A stretch of DNA of 64,000 bases from positions 2,241,501 through 2,305,500 of the forward strand of contig NC_008609.1 in the NCBI RefSeq assembly GCF_000015045.1. Direction: 5' to 3'. The DNA is from Pelobacter propionicus DSM 2379. GTDB lineage: Bacteria; Desulfobacterota; Desulfuromonadia; Geobacterales; Pseudopelobacteraceae. This document shows positions 53,588 through 63,032 of the stretch, piece after piece; the stretch's first letter is position 1, and each line of letters begins with the position of its first letter. The position numbers and the translations under genes are program-made. A model generated the notes under the pieces. It ran no database searches. It saw only the letters and a program-made list of their open reading frames with translations, and was not told the DNA's origin.

Positions 53588-54573
53588 GCCAGCCCCTTTT
53601 GCAGATTGACCAGATTCCGATCCATCAGGCTGATGAAGGTCACCCCGGCCCGAAAATCGTCCAGCGCCAGATTATGCCCCCCGTGCAGCCTGAGCACCCG
53701 CACCCCTGCCTCGGCAGCCAGGGTTTCCGTCAGGCGGGGTGAGAGCAACTCCTCGGCGAACAGGTACTGGGCGCCGGACTCCCTGATGTGGCGCACCATG
53801 GCGGCCATGCGTGCGGCCGACGGCTCCGATTCCGACGAGACGCCGCTTAAGGAGCGGTAGGCCAGGTTGTAGCGTCGGGCCAGATACCCGAAGGCGTAGT
53901 GGCCGCCATGCAAAAACTCGCGACGTTCGCAGGATGCCAGTCCCCCGCGATAGCGCCTGTCCAGGTCAGCCAGCCTCGACTTCAGAGCGGAAGCATTGCC
54001 GCGGTAGTAGGCAGCATTAACCGGATCGGCGGCCGTGAAGCCGGACAGGATGTTGTCCACCATCAGCTGGGCGTTGTCCAGGTCGAGCCAGATATGGGGA
54101 TCCAGGGCGCCGGCATGCTGGTGACCATGTTCATGGCCATCAGCATCGCCATCAGGGGTGACCGTCCGATAGCCTGCACCCTGGCCCGCGTTTATCACCC
54201 GCACCCGGTTCGGGTCCACTCCCTGGATGATCCTGGCTGCCCAGGGCTCCATAACCGGATTGGTGTAGACGAACAGGCCGGCACTGTTTATGCGCAGCAT
54301 GTCATCAGGCCGGGGTTCGAAGCTGTGCGGCTCCATGCCGGGAGGCAGCAGCATGGACACCTGGGCACGCTCTCCGGCGATGGAACGGGCAAAGTCGTAC
54401 AGCGGGAAGAGCGTGGTTACCACCCGCAACCTGCCATCCGCGGGGGGAGTAGTCCGGGGTCCGTCCGTACCGCCGCAGGCCGCCAAGAGAGCGATCAGGG
54501 CAAGGCAGAGCGCTGCCAGCGCCCGGCGAAAAGAGCAGGTGACGTTCTCCTGGTGTATGCTGTCATGGGTCAT
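53572..54573 (-). CDS. znuA: Zinc-binding lipoprotein ZnuA
   Basis: 333 aa. Lipobox LLAAC at C33, then cluster A-1/ZnuA fold: FPLYDFARSIAGERAQVSMLLPPGMEPHSFEP (H83), loop DGHEHGHQHA (about 145-154), DPHIWLDLDNAQL (H160), YAFGYLARRYNL. The His loop is typical of zinc-type cluster A-I proteins. Delivers zinc to ZnuBC. Confidence 0.9.
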   Translation of the reverse strand: MTHDSIHQENVTCSFRRALAALCLALIALLAACGGTDGPRTTPPADGRLRVVTTLFPLYDFARSIAGERAQVSMLLPPGMEPHSFEPRPDDMLRINSAGLFVYTNPVMEPWAARIIQGVDPNRVRVINAGQGAGYRTVTPDGDADGHEHGHQHAGALDPHIWLDLDNAQLMVDNILSGFTAADPVNAAYYRGNASALKSRLADLDRRYRGGLASCERREFLHGGHYAFGYLARRYNLAYRSLSGVSSESEPSAARMAAMVRHIRESGAQYLFAEELLSPRLTETLAAEAGVRVLRLHGGHNLALDDFRAGVTFISLMDRNLVNLQKGLACRPK

Positions 54574-54880
54574 GCTGATTCTCCCGACTGGCCGCGCAGA
54601 GGCCGTTGATCCGCAGGATGGGGGAGGTTACGCGCACCCCGGAGCGTTGCGCGACCTCATCAAGCATTCCATCCAGGTCGCACCGTTCCCATCCTTCCAG
54701 CCTGCGGCAGAACTCGCAGACGAAGTGGTGGTGATCTGTATACCCCCCTCCCCCATGGCCCGTCAAGCGCCATCTGGACGAGAACAGCGGTGCCACGCGG
54801 CTCGACGTCACGACAATCACCCAAGCGAAGGCTGGACAAAACATTGAAAACAGGTAATGATACGCGGCGGATTCATACAC
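54563..54880 (-). pseudogene. Truncated Fur/Zur-family regulator (C-terminal half only)
   Basis: The sequence from about RLTGHGGGGYTDHHHFVCEFCRRLEGWERCDLDGMLDEVAQRSGVRVTSPILRINGLC corresponds to the metal-binding and dimerisation half of Fur/Zur (HHHFVCxxC motif). The preceding 30 or more codons do not resemble the usual N-terminal winged helix, and the divergent BI-1 gene starts at 54911, so the missing ~85 residues cannot fit. It overlaps znuA by 11 bases. Either a decayed zur or a metal-binding remnant. Confidence 0.6.
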
Positions 54881-54910
54881 ACCACATACAGTAAATAAGG
54901 AGCAACTCAG

Positions 54911-55609
54911 ATGAATCGCTACGACATGGAGTACCCGGCGACCACCGACCGGACCGTGGCAAGCCAGAACACTCTTGTCAGGCAGGTCTATGCCTGGATG
55001 GGGCTGGGCCTTACCCTCACCGCCCTGGTTGCGCTGGTCACCATCTCGTCCCCCGGACTTCTGGGGGCAGTCGCGGGCAACCGCCTAATCTTCTTCGGAC
55101 TCATGATCGGTGAACTGGCCATGGTTGCCGTCCTCTCCGCCGCCATCAACCGTCTCAGCGGCAGCGCCGCGACACTGCTCTTCCTGGGGTATTCGGCGCT
55201 CAACGGCCTGACCCTCTCGGTCATCTTCCTGGTCTACACCGCCGATTCCATCGGCTCAACCTTCCTGATCAGCGCCGGCATGTTCGGCGCCATGAGCGTC
55301 TACGGCCACCTGACCAGCCGCGACCTGACCTCGTGGGGCAGTTTCCTCTTCATGGGGCTGATCGGCATAGTAATCGCATCCATCGTCAACATCTTCCTGG
55401 CCAGCGACGCGGTCTCCTGGATCACGTCGGGGATCGGCGTGCTCATCTTCACCGGCCTGACCGCCTACGACAGCTGGAAGATCAAGGCATTGGCAGCCCA
55501 GGGGCAGACGGGGAGGAAACCGGCCATTCTGGGCGCCCTGACCCTCTACCTGGATTTCATCAACCTCTTCCTGATGCTGCTCAGACTGTTGGGCGACCGT
55601 CGACGCTAG
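54911..55609 (+). CDS. Bax inhibitor-1 / YccA family membrane protein
   Basis: 232 aa, seven hydrophobic helices. Family blocks: TLVRQVYAWMGLGLTLTALVAL, LNGLTLSVIFLVYTADSI, GAMSVYGHLTSRDLTSWGSFLFMGLIG, and the C-terminal TAYDSWKIKAL. Members modulate membrane proteases or ion flux. RBS AAGGAG. Ends in a terminator. Confidence 0.88.
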   Translation: MNRYDMEYPATTDRTVASQNTLVRQVYAWMGLGLTLTALVALVTISSPGLLGAVAGNRLIFFGLMIGELAMVAVLSAAINRLSGSAATLLFLGYSALNGLTLSVIFLVYTADSIGSTFLISAGMFGAMSVYGHLTSRDLTSWGSFLFMGLIGIVIASIVNIFLASDAVSWITSGIGVLIFTGLTAYDSWKIKALAAQGQTGRKPAILGALTLYLDFINLFLMLLRLLGDRRR

Positions 55610-55635
55610 CAACGCATCGTCAGGGCTGAATGCAC

Positions 55636-55669
55636 GGGCTGAACGCGCATTGTCGCGTTCAGCCCTTTT
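55636..55669 (+). terminator. Intrinsic terminator of the BI-1 gene
   Basis: GGGCTGAACGCG / CGCGTTCAGCCC (12-bp stem, six-base loop) followed by TTTT. Confidence 0.85.
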
Positions 55670-55753
55670 CGTATCAGCCCCCCCTTCGGACACGGAACAA
55701 GCGGCTGCCCACCCAGGGCGTTATAGGCTATGATAAAATGTACTGGAGATTGA

Positions 55754-55930
55754 CTGGTGGATCTGTCCGCCGTTCGCTCCGGATCCCTGATCCTGTGGTT
55801 CAACGGTTCATTCCGCGGCAACCGGAAACTTGCCCCCCGGGCTCAAACAGTCCGGCTGCTTTTCGCTCCATTTCGCCGGGAACCACGACGGATCAAGGAT
55901 AAGTCGCTCTCCACGGACAGATCCACCTGT
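55754..55930. repeat. Large imperfect palindrome upstream of rtcB
   Basis: Outer arms GGTGGATCTGTCCG and CGGACAGATCCACC lie about 150 bases apart; inner arms TGATCCTGTGGTT and AACCACGACGGATCA pair with few mismatches. No ORF. It ends about 30 bases before the rtcB start. Candidate structured leader RNA, or a decayed mobile element. Confidence 0.6.
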
Positions 55931-55959
55931 CGGACAACAAGCACACCACGGAGGATGCC

Positions 55960-57417
55960 ATGCCCGTACCTCCCCAGCTTCGCCAGATATCAGAAACAAT
56001 ATGGGAACTGCCCCGCTCCTTTCGCGACGGCATGCTGGTGCCGGCGCGCTTTATCACGTCGGAGAAGCTCCTGGCCGGACTGGAGAGCGGCGTGTTCGAG
56101 CAGACCGCCAACGTGGCCTGCCTGCCGGGCATCCTTAAGTACTCCTTCTGCATGCCGGACGGCCACTGGGGCTACGGTTTCCCCATCGGAGGGGTGGCTG
56201 CCATGGATTCAGACAGCGGAGTCATCTCTCCCGGCGGTATCGGCTTCGACATCAACTGCGGCATGCGCCTGCTGCTCACCAACCTCACCGAAGAGGAGGT
56301 CAGGCCAGTTATCAAGGAGCTGGTGGACAGCCTGTTCAGCCGCATCCCCACCGGCGTCGGCTGCAGCGGCTTCATCCACTGTTCCCGCAGCGAGTTCCGC
56401 AAGCTGCTTACGGAGGGGTCACGCTGGTGCCTTAAAAACGGCTTTGCCTGGCCCGAAGACCTGGAGTTGACCGAAGAGGGGGGCTGCTTCGAGGGCGCCG
56501 ACCCTGGGGCCTGCAGCGACAAGGCCGTCGAGCGTGGCTACGACCAGGTCGGCACCCTGGGAAGCGGGAATCACTACTGCGAGATCCAGGTGGTGCGGCC
56601 GGAGAATGTTTTCGACAACAAGACGGCGGCTGCCTTCGGCCTGACCATACCCAACCAGGTGGTGATCAGCTTCCACAGCGGCAGCCGCGGATTCGGCCAC
56701 CAGGTGGCCACCGACTATCTTGCGACGTTCCTGCGGGTGATGACCGGCACATACGGCATCAGGACCAACGACCGCGAACTGGCCTGTGCTCCTTTCCGTT
56801 CCCCCGATGGACAGGCCTACTTTGCTGCCATGAAGTGCGCCGTCAACATGGGATTTGCCAACCGCCAGATGATACTGCACCGCATCCGCGAGGTATTCTC
56901 CCGCGTCTTCAACCGCTCTCCCCAGGATCTAGGCATGGGCATGGTCTACGATGTGGCCCACAACACCGCCAAGCTGGAAACCCATGAGATAGACGGCGAA
57001 AAGCGGGAGGTGCTGGTGCACCGCAAGGGGGCCACGCGCTGCTACGGCCCCGCCATGGCCGGAATACCCGCGCGCTACCAAGAGACGGGGCAGCCGGTGA
57101 TCATCGGCGGCAGCATGGAGACCGGCTCCTTTCTCCTGGCCGGAGAGTCAAGCGCGGCATCCACCTTTTTCACCACGGCCCACGGCAGCGGCAGGACCAT
57201 GAGTCGCCACCAGGCTAAGAAAATGGTAAAGGGGCAAAAGCTTCTGGGTGAGATGGAGCAGCGCGGCATCCACGTGCGCACCTCCACCTATGGAGGGCTG
57301 GCCGAGGAGGCAGGCTTCGCCTACAAGGATATGGACGAGGTTGCCTCGGCCACCGAGATGGCGGGGTTGAGCCGGAGAGTAGCCAAACTGCTCCCCATGG
57401 GGAACATCAAGGGGTAG
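55960..57417 (+). CDS. rtcB: RNA-splicing ligase RtcB
   Basis: 485 aa. Metal and guanylylation residues are all visible: FDINCGMR (D97, C100), GSGNHYCE (H205), SFHSGSRGFGHQ (H239, H247), DVAHNTAK (H334) and the guanylylated His in AHGSGRTMSR (H408). Joins 2',3'-cyclic phosphate and 5'-OH RNA ends using GTP and Mn. Two bases from archease. Confidence 0.95.
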   Translation: MPVPPQLRQISETIWELPRSFRDGMLVPARFITSEKLLAGLESGVFEQTANVACLPGILKYSFCMPDGHWGYGFPIGGVAAMDSDSGVISPGGIGFDINCGMRLLLTNLTEEEVRPVIKELVDSLFSRIPTGVGCSGFIHCSRSEFRKLLTEGSRWCLKNGFAWPEDLELTEEGGCFEGADPGACSDKAVERGYDQVGTLGSGNHYCEIQVVRPENVFDNKTAAAFGLTIPNQVVISFHSGSRGFGHQVATDYLATFLRVMTGTYGIRTNDRELACAPFRSPDGQAYFAAMKCAVNMGFANRQMILHRIREVFSRVFNRSPQDLGMGMVYDVAHNTAKLETHEIDGEKREVLVHRKGATRCYGPAMAGIPARYQETGQPVIIGGSMETGSFLLAGESSAASTFFTTAHGSGRTMSRHQAKKMVKGQKLLGEMEQRGIHVRTSTYGGLAEEAGFAYKDMDEVASATEMAGLSRRVAKLLPMGNIKG

Positions 57418-57419
57418 CC

Positions 57420-57851
57420 ATGCCGTTCCGTTTTCTGGAGCATATCGCCACGGCGGACGTGGCCTTCGAATCATGGGGAGAGACGCTGGAAGAGCTGTTC
57501 GTTTCCAGCGCCGCGGCCCTGTTGGCCACCATGGTTCATGAGCCGGAGCAGGTGCTGCGCAGCCGGGAGGTGCGCATCGACCTGGAGAACGAGGAACTGG
57601 ACCTGCTGCTGTTCGCCTTCCTGAACGAATTGGTGTTTCTGAAGGACGCCCGGGGGATCCTGCTCCACGGGGAGCGTGTCATGATAACGGAGCAGGAAGG
57701 GCTCCTCCGCCTGGAGGCGCTGGTCAGGGGGGAGCGGATCGACCCCTCGCGCCACAGGTTTCTGGTGGAGGTGAAGGCGGTCACCCTGCATCGCTTGGCG
57801 GTCGTCAATGAAGGGGGGCAGTGGAGGGCAACCGTGGTGCTGGATGTGTAG
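57420..57851 (+). CDS. Archease (RtcB activator)
   Basis: 143 aa. FRFLEHIATADVAFESWGETLEELF (acidic metal site), the body LLLFAFLNELVFLKD and C-terminal RATVVLDV are archease family. It speeds multiple turnover and guanylylation of RtcB. Directly after rtcB, so one transcript. Confidence 0.9.
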   Translation: MPFRFLEHIATADVAFESWGETLEELFVSSAAALLATMVHEPEQVLRSREVRIDLENEELDLLLFAFLNELVFLKDARGILLHGERVMITEQEGLLRLEALVRGERIDPSRHRFLVEVKAVTLHRLAVVNEGGQWRATVVLDV

Positions 57852-57874
57852 CCCACGAACAGCCCCCCTCCCCC

Positions 57875-59515
57875 TCAGAGCATGAAATCGGTGGAGAGGA
57901 AGTGGGACTTGCGTTCCTTGACGATGTTGGTGATGATCTCCCGGTTGGCGTCGGTCTCACGGGCCGCCACCACGATGCGGATGGAGAAGATGCGCAGGGC
58001 GTCGGCCACGGACTGGGTCCCCTCGGCGGAGTTCTTGCGGCCGTTGAAGGGGAAGCTGTCCGGGCTGCGCTGGCACTGGCTGTTGATGTTGATGCGGCAG
58101 ACCTGGTTGACCAGGGCATCCACCAGTTGGGCCAAAAGGTCGCTGCTGCGACCGAAGATGCTGGCCTGCTGTCCGTAGTTGGAGGCAACCACATAGTCGA
58201 TGGGCTCGCGGATGTCGTCGAAGGGGACCACCGGGATTAGTGGACCGAACTGCTCCTCGTTGTGGATGCGCATGGCCGGGGTGACTGGATAGAGCAGCGC
58301 AGGATTGAAGAAGGAACCGCTGCTGATCCCGCCGCCCCTGTTGACGACCTGGGCTCCGTGGGAGCGGGCGTCCCGGACCAGGTCGTTCAGGTGCTCGGGT
58401 TTTTCCGGTTCGGGCAGGGGGGTGACGGTGACCCCCTCCTCCCAGGGCATGCCGCACTTGAGAAGCGCCATGGCGTCGGCCATGCGCCGGAGGAACTCAT
58501 TGACGATGGAGCGGTGCACGAAGAGGATCTTCAGGGCGGTGCAGCGTTGGCCGTTGTAGGTCAGGCTCCCCTTGATGCATTCCGAGACCGCCAGCTCCAG
58601 ATCGGCGTCCTGCAGGATGATGGCCGGATTCTTGGCATCCAGCCCCAGCACGCAGCGCAGGCGGTGGGGACGGGGGTGGATGGCGCGCAGGGCATCGGCC
58701 ACCCGGTGGGTGCCGATGAAGCCGAGCACATCCACCCGTCCCGAGGCCAAAAGCGGCGGAACGACCGCCTGGCCGTCGCCGTAGACCGTATTGACCACGC
58801 CTGGGGGGAAGCAGTCGCGGAACGCCTCCAGGAGCGGCTGAAACAGCAGGATGCCGAACCGGGGCGGCTTGAGCAGGATGGTGTTGCCCATGACCAGGGC
58901 CGGTATCAGGGTGGTGAAGGTTTCATAGAGCGGGAAGTTGTACGGCCCCATGCAGAGCACCACCCCCAGGGGGGCGCGGCGGATCTGGCCGATGATCCCC
59001 TGCTGGATAACGAAGCGGGACGAGACCCGGTCCAGTTCCTTGAGCGCCTCGATGGTGTCGCGGATATAGGAGAGTGCCCGTTTGAACTCACGCTCCGCCT
59101 CATCCAGGGACTTGCCGATTTCCCACATGAGCAGCCTGACGATTTCGTCATGCTTTTCCCCCATGGCGCGGGTAAAGCGCTGGATGCACTGGATGCGCTC
59201 CCCCACCGACATGGTCGGCCAGACGCCGCGGCCGTTGGCGTAGGCCTTGACCGCCACATCCAGGATCTCCAGGGCCGCTTCTTCGGAGAGCAGGGGCGTT
59301 TCCCCCAGGGTGCGGGGAACCGGGCCGTCGGGGGTGCGCAGGCAAACCGGCGACAGCACCTGTTGCAGGGGGCCATCCCAGCGGCGCAACTCTCCGCCCA
59401 CAAGATAGCGGTCCTGCAGGATCGGAGCAGGCATGCGGTGCTGGGGAGGAATCTGCTCCTCTTCGGGGAACAGGGATTCAACGACCTGCTGCATGAGATG
59501 GAGATCGACTACCAT
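57875..59515 (-). CDS. Aldehyde dehydrogenase, GapN-like (NADP-dependent glyceraldehyde-3-phosphate dehydrogenase type)
   Basis: 546 aa from the ATG with GAGGAG upstream. ALDH fold: PLGVVLCMGPYNFPLYE, GNTILLKPPRFG, GFIGTHRVADALR and the catalytic Cys in YNGQRCTALKI. The usual LELGGKNP (general-base Glu) reads LGLDAKNP, so Glu is absent at that position with an Asp two residues on. Longer than typical ALDH (about 480-500 aa) at both ends. Related genes are annotated GapN in Geobacter-type genomes. Convergent with archease. Confidence 0.78.
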   Translation of the reverse strand: MVVDLHLMQQVVESLFPEEEQIPPQHRMPAPILQDRYLVGGELRRWDGPLQQVLSPVCLRTPDGPVPRTLGETPLLSEEAALEILDVAVKAYANGRGVWPTMSVGERIQCIQRFTRAMGEKHDEIVRLLMWEIGKSLDEAEREFKRALSYIRDTIEALKELDRVSSRFVIQQGIIGQIRRAPLGVVLCMGPYNFPLYETFTTLIPALVMGNTILLKPPRFGILLFQPLLEAFRDCFPPGVVNTVYGDGQAVVPPLLASGRVDVLGFIGTHRVADALRAIHPRPHRLRCVLGLDAKNPAIILQDADLELAVSECIKGSLTYNGQRCTALKILFVHRSIVNEFLRRMADAMALLKCGMPWEEGVTVTPLPEPEKPEHLNDLVRDARSHGAQVVNRGGGISSGSFFNPALLYPVTPAMRIHNEEQFGPLIPVVPFDDIREPIDYVVASNYGQQASIFGRSSDLLAQLVDALVNQVCRININSQCQRSPDSFPFNGRKNSAEGTQSVADALRIFSIRIVVAARETDANREIITNIVKERKSHFLSTDFML

Positions 59516-59774
59516 GACAACTCCTCTTTTCATGAAAACCAGACAGCCCCGGCCGAAGGCTACGGGGCAGCGGTTGAGATACAGAGAACGGTCGGGATTG
59601 GGGATTGCAGCGACATGCGGTTCTTATGACGGGTATCTTCCGGAGAAAACCGGCCTTTCTGTATGCTGACGTGACAGCATACGTGATATCGCAGGAGGTT
59701 TCAATTGTTCATACGCCGGGGAGCCACTCCCAAAGGCCGTTTTTCCCTTCCGGTCCGAGGCACAAATCTCCGTA

Positions 59775-61046
59775 TCAGGCAAACAACGGAACGCTGGAGC
59801 CGAGACCATGGGCAACGCTGGTAAACGCGTTGCGCTGCTCCAGTTTTTCCTTGCCGAAGCGCTGGGCGAACAGGGACTGGATACGGGGAATGCGCGACGT
59901 GCCGCCGGTCAGAAACACCGTATCCATCTGCTCCGGGGCAAGCCCTGAACCGGAAACCACCTCGTCGACGCAGTCGGCTATGCGCTGGAAGTTCTCCCCG
60001 TTGATCGCCTCGAACCCGTCCCTGTCGATCTCTTCGTTGATACACAGGTCGCGCTCCGAAAAACGGATCATTGCCCGCTCCTGGCCGGAGAGCTCGCACT
60101 TGGCCTTCTCGATGGCCTGGAACAGGAAAAAGCCGTAGTTGTCGCTGATAATGTTCTCCAGATTTTCGATGGCCCGGCGATCATCGGTGCTTCCCTTGAT
60201 GACCCTGATATGCTCCCTGGTGGCCCGTGCCCGCAGGAGCGGGATGCGATGCCACTGGCAGAGGGTGTGGGTGATGCTCCTGGGCACGGAGACCCACTCG
60301 TCCTTGCCCAAAGTCTTGTATCGGGCGTACCGTCCGAAATGCCGGGCCACCCGGTCCCACATGATCTGGGAATCGAAGGAGTCGCCGGCAATGTAGACCC
60401 CGCCCAGAGAGAGCACATCCCCGCGCCGGTCGGAGCGTCCGGAGTCGCCACCCCGCACACGGATGACCGAGAAGTCGGAGGTGCCTCCGCCGAAGTCGCC
60501 GATGAACACGACCCGTTCCTCCCCCGATCGCAGGGTCTCCTCGAAAGTCAGCGCCGCCGCCACCGGTTCGTACTGGAACCAGATCCTGGAGAAGCCGGCC
60601 TTGCGGGCCGCCTTTTCCAGGCGCCGCTGGGCCAGACTGTCCTTGGCCGGATCCGAGGAGAACAGAACCGGCCGCCCCAGCACCACGCTGTCCACGGACC
60701 GCCCCACATGGTTCTCCCCCTGGGCTTTGATCCTCTTGAGGATGATTGCCACCAGGTCCTCGATGGCATAGCGCCTGCCAAACACCTCGGTACCGTCAAA
60801 GCTGCTGTTGGGCAGAAAGGTCTTGATGGATTGCATGAAACGCCCCCCTGCCCCGTCGTCCACATACTGGCGAATGGCCTCCTGGCCGGCGAAAATCTCA
60901 TTTTCCTCGTTGAAATAGAGCACCGAACGCATCAGCGCAGCGGCCGTTCCGGCGCCATCCAGGGCAACCATTTCCACCGCGCCGTTGCGATACACCGAGA
61001 GCGCCGAGTTGGTTGTCCCGAAATCGATGCCAAAAACAATCTGCAT
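59775..61046 (-). CDS. Hsp70-family ATPase without substrate-binding domain (YegD-like)
   Basis: 423 aa from the ATG after GGAGG. FGIDFGTTNSALSVYRNGA (phosphate 1), VFIGDFGGGTSDFSVI (phosphate 2), and TVFLTGGTSRIPRIQSLFAQRFG (adenosine), with YEPVAAALTFEE between. The substrate-binding domain and C-terminal lid are missing, as in YegD. Function in this group unknown. Confidence 0.85.
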   Translation of the reverse strand: MQIVFGIDFGTTNSALSVYRNGAVEMVALDGAGTAAALMRSVLYFNEENEIFAGQEAIRQYVDDGAGGRFMQSIKTFLPNSSFDGTEVFGRRYAIEDLVAIILKRIKAQGENHVGRSVDSVVLGRPVLFSSDPAKDSLAQRRLEKAARKAGFSRIWFQYEPVAAALTFEETLRSGEERVVFIGDFGGGTSDFSVIRVRGGDSGRSDRRGDVLSLGGVYIAGDSFDSQIMWDRVARHFGRYARYKTLGKDEWVSVPRSITHTLCQWHRIPLLRARATREHIRVIKGSTDDRRAIENLENIISDNYGFFLFQAIEKAKCELSGQERAMIRFSERDLCINEEIDRDGFEAINGENFQRIADCVDEVVSGSGLAPEQMDTVFLTGGTSRIPRIQSLFAQRFGKEKLEQRNAFTSVAHGLGSSVPLFA

Positions 61047-61299
61047 GTACAAAGCCTCCGTTTCCCACAGACGAAAAAATCCGCGACAGACAGCGCCACT
61101 ACGGCGTGCGGACAGGGATCGATCCAGAGGGAATTGTGCTGTGGTGGTTTATCCAAAGTGGGGGAAACGGGACGGCACCATCCGATTCAGCTTTCCAGCG
61201 GGGAATGGTTCCATCCTCTGCGCCGCATCAGTCTGGCACAGAGGATGACGTCTGATCATAACGGCGGGAAGCGAGGGCCGCCTAGTCCGCCAGCGGTCA

Positions 61300-62217
61300 T
61301 TACAGGAGTTTCTCTCCCTCATCTACAGCGGGTACGCCAGCGGAGGGCAGTTGGGGAGGCGAGGCGTCTTCGTCCGCCTGGGTAGCGGAGACGCACGGCT
61401 CCTCGAAGCTGATCCTGCCCAGCTTACCGGAGCGCAATTCCCGCAGAAACGCCTCCGCAGCGCGGTTGTGGTCAACAGTTCCACCACTGATCAGGCATCC
61501 CAGGCGACGGCCGACAGCATCGAGCAGCGTGGTGGGGTTATCCGGAAGCTCGGCCAGCTTGTAGCGTTCCCTTATGGTCTGGGGATAGCGCTGCATCATG
61601 TACTCGGCCGCGAAAAGAGCCACGGTAACCACATCGAAGGCGCCGGAGCCGATGGCGCCGCTGGCTGCAAGACGTTTGGCGGCCACCTGGTCATCCATCT
61701 CCGGCCAGAGCACCCCGGGAGTGTCGGAGAGGATGATACCGTTCTTCAGGTCGATCTGCTGGGCGCAGGTGGTGATGGCAGGCTTGTCGCCGACCCTGGC
61801 CAGGGATCTTCCCGCCAGGGTGTTGATCAGGGTCGATTTGCCCACATTGGGAATTCCGAACACCATCACCCGCAACGGCCAGCCCGGCTTGCCGCGATGG
61901 GGCACCAGCCGCTGGCAGAGCTTGATCAGCTTCTTGGCATCGGCCAGTTGCCGCGCCGACAGCGGCAGGGCCTTGACCCCGGCCTGCGCCTCGAAATGGC
62001 GGACCCAGGCCTTGGTGATAGCCGGATCGGCCAGGTCGTTTTTGTTCAGCACCTTAATGCACGGCTTTGTGCGGCGGATCCCCTCCAGCAGATGATTTGA
62101 ACTGGACGAGGGGAGACGTGCGTCCAGCACTTCGATAATAACGTCGATCCTGCGGACCGTCTCGGCCATCTGCTCCAGGGCCTTATCCATATGGCCGGGA
62201 TACCATCGTATTGTCAT
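61300..62217 (-). CDS. YlqF/RbgA-type ribosome biogenesis GTPase
   Basis: 305 aa. Circularly permuted GTPase: NKNDL (G4) and ALPLSAR (G5) before GIPNVGKSTLINTLAG (G1), with SDTPGVLWP (G3). N-terminal MTIRWYPGHMDKALEQM is characteristic of YlqF. Assembles the 50S subunit. C-terminal tail is acidic and variable. Confidence 0.9.
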   Translation of the reverse strand: MTIRWYPGHMDKALEQMAETVRRIDVIIEVLDARLPSSSSNHLLEGIRRTKPCIKVLNKNDLADPAITKAWVRHFEAQAGVKALPLSARQLADAKKLIKLCQRLVPHRGKPGWPLRVMVFGIPNVGKSTLINTLAGRSLARVGDKPAITTCAQQIDLKNGIILSDTPGVLWPEMDDQVAAKRLAASGAIGSGAFDVVTVALFAAEYMMQRYPQTIRERYKLAELPDNPTTLLDAVGRRLGCLISGGTVDHNRAAEAFLRELRSGKLGRISFEEPCVSATQADEDASPPQLPSAGVPAVDEGEKLL

Positions 62218-62294
62218 AACGGGTCTTTCATCCTTAAGCGTTGCGCGGGAATCGTTGTCTCGCGGGAAATGGTGCAAAACATTCTAGCGGAGAG

Positions 62295-62729
62295 TCAGAA
62301 CTTGATCTCCAGACCCACGCCAACGGACTGGGGAGTCGACGAGCCACTGTCGTGTGACTCGTCCGATCCAAGATCGAGAAATTTGTAGTCGAAGGTGAGT
62401 GATGACTTATCGCCCAAGAGATATCTGAAGCCTGCCTGCCCCGCCACACCGGTCCTGACTCGCACCGAATCGTCCGTTTTGATGTCGGGCTGATAGCTGT
62501 AACCCAACCCGGTCGCCAGATACGGCCTGAAATTCCCCAGGGAGCTTACCTGGTATCTGGCCACAAGCTGGCCGAACTGCTCCGCACCGGGATCGGTCCG
62601 CTCCGCTGTCAGGCTGTTGAACCCCAGCGAGAAGCCGCTCCGCCCGTCCTCGGCGAAAACGGTGCATATCCCCGCAAGATGGGTGCACCCCAGTATGACC
62701 ACGACTATGTAAAGCTGAAAGGTTCTCAT
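62295..62729 (-). CDS. Small outer-membrane beta-barrel protein
   Basis: 144 aa from the ATG. Signal peptide about 1-26 (LYIVVVILGCTHLAGICTVFA). Amphipathic strands with alternating residues (FGQLVARYQVSS, FRPYLATGLGYSYQ, SSLTFDYKFLDLGS) and C-terminal VGVGLEIKF ending in Phe. OmpW/OprF-like eight-strand barrel. Function unknown. Confidence 0.75.
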   Translation of the reverse strand: MRTFQLYIVVVILGCTHLAGICTVFAEDGRSGFSLGFNSLTAERTDPGAEQFGQLVARYQVSSLGNFRPYLATGLGYSYQPDIKTDDSVRVRTGVAGQAGFRYLLGDKSSLTFDYKFLDLGSDESHDSGSSTPQSVGVGLEIKF

Positions 62730-62825
62730 GGTTGAACCAGTATATGCCCTGCCCCGTTGCCCGGCAACATGCGGCACGACAAAAAAAGCCGACAGGAAAC
62801 ACGCTGTCGGCCCACTACTGTCCTA

Positions 62826-62911
62826 TGGTACCAGAGGTCGGATTCGAACCGACAAGCCCTTACGGGCGGCAGATTTTGAGTCTGCTGTGTATACCGTTCC
62901 ACCACTCTGGC
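62826..62911 (-). tRNA. tRNA-Leu (CAA)
   Basis: 86 nt, reads GCCAGAG at the 5' end and CTCTGGTACCA at the 3' end, with an anticodon loop CTCAAAA (anticodon CAA), a long variable arm (CCGCCCGTAAGGGCTT) and TTCGAATC in the T loop. CCA is encoded. Confidence 0.96.
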
Positions 62912-62989
62912 GTGGTCAAGGACTTTACTGCATAATCCATGAATCAGTCAAGAACAAAGCATAAAAACAATCACCCACAAAAAAAGATA

Positions 62990-63018
62990 TTGACAACAGC
63001 GGAACGCTCCGGTATACA
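62990..63018 (+). promoter_or_regulatory. sigma70 promoter of tRNA-Ala
   Basis: TTGACA (62990-62995), 17-base spacer, TATACA (63013-63018), ending 14 bases upstream of the tRNA. Confidence 0.8.
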
Positions 63019-63032
63019 CAGGACTCCTTTGT

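Noticed and set aside
61212-61247. Hairpin CATCCTCTG/CAGAGGATG as terminator of the RbgA gene
   Set aside because: The stem is real but no T-run follows on the minus strand, so function is unclear.
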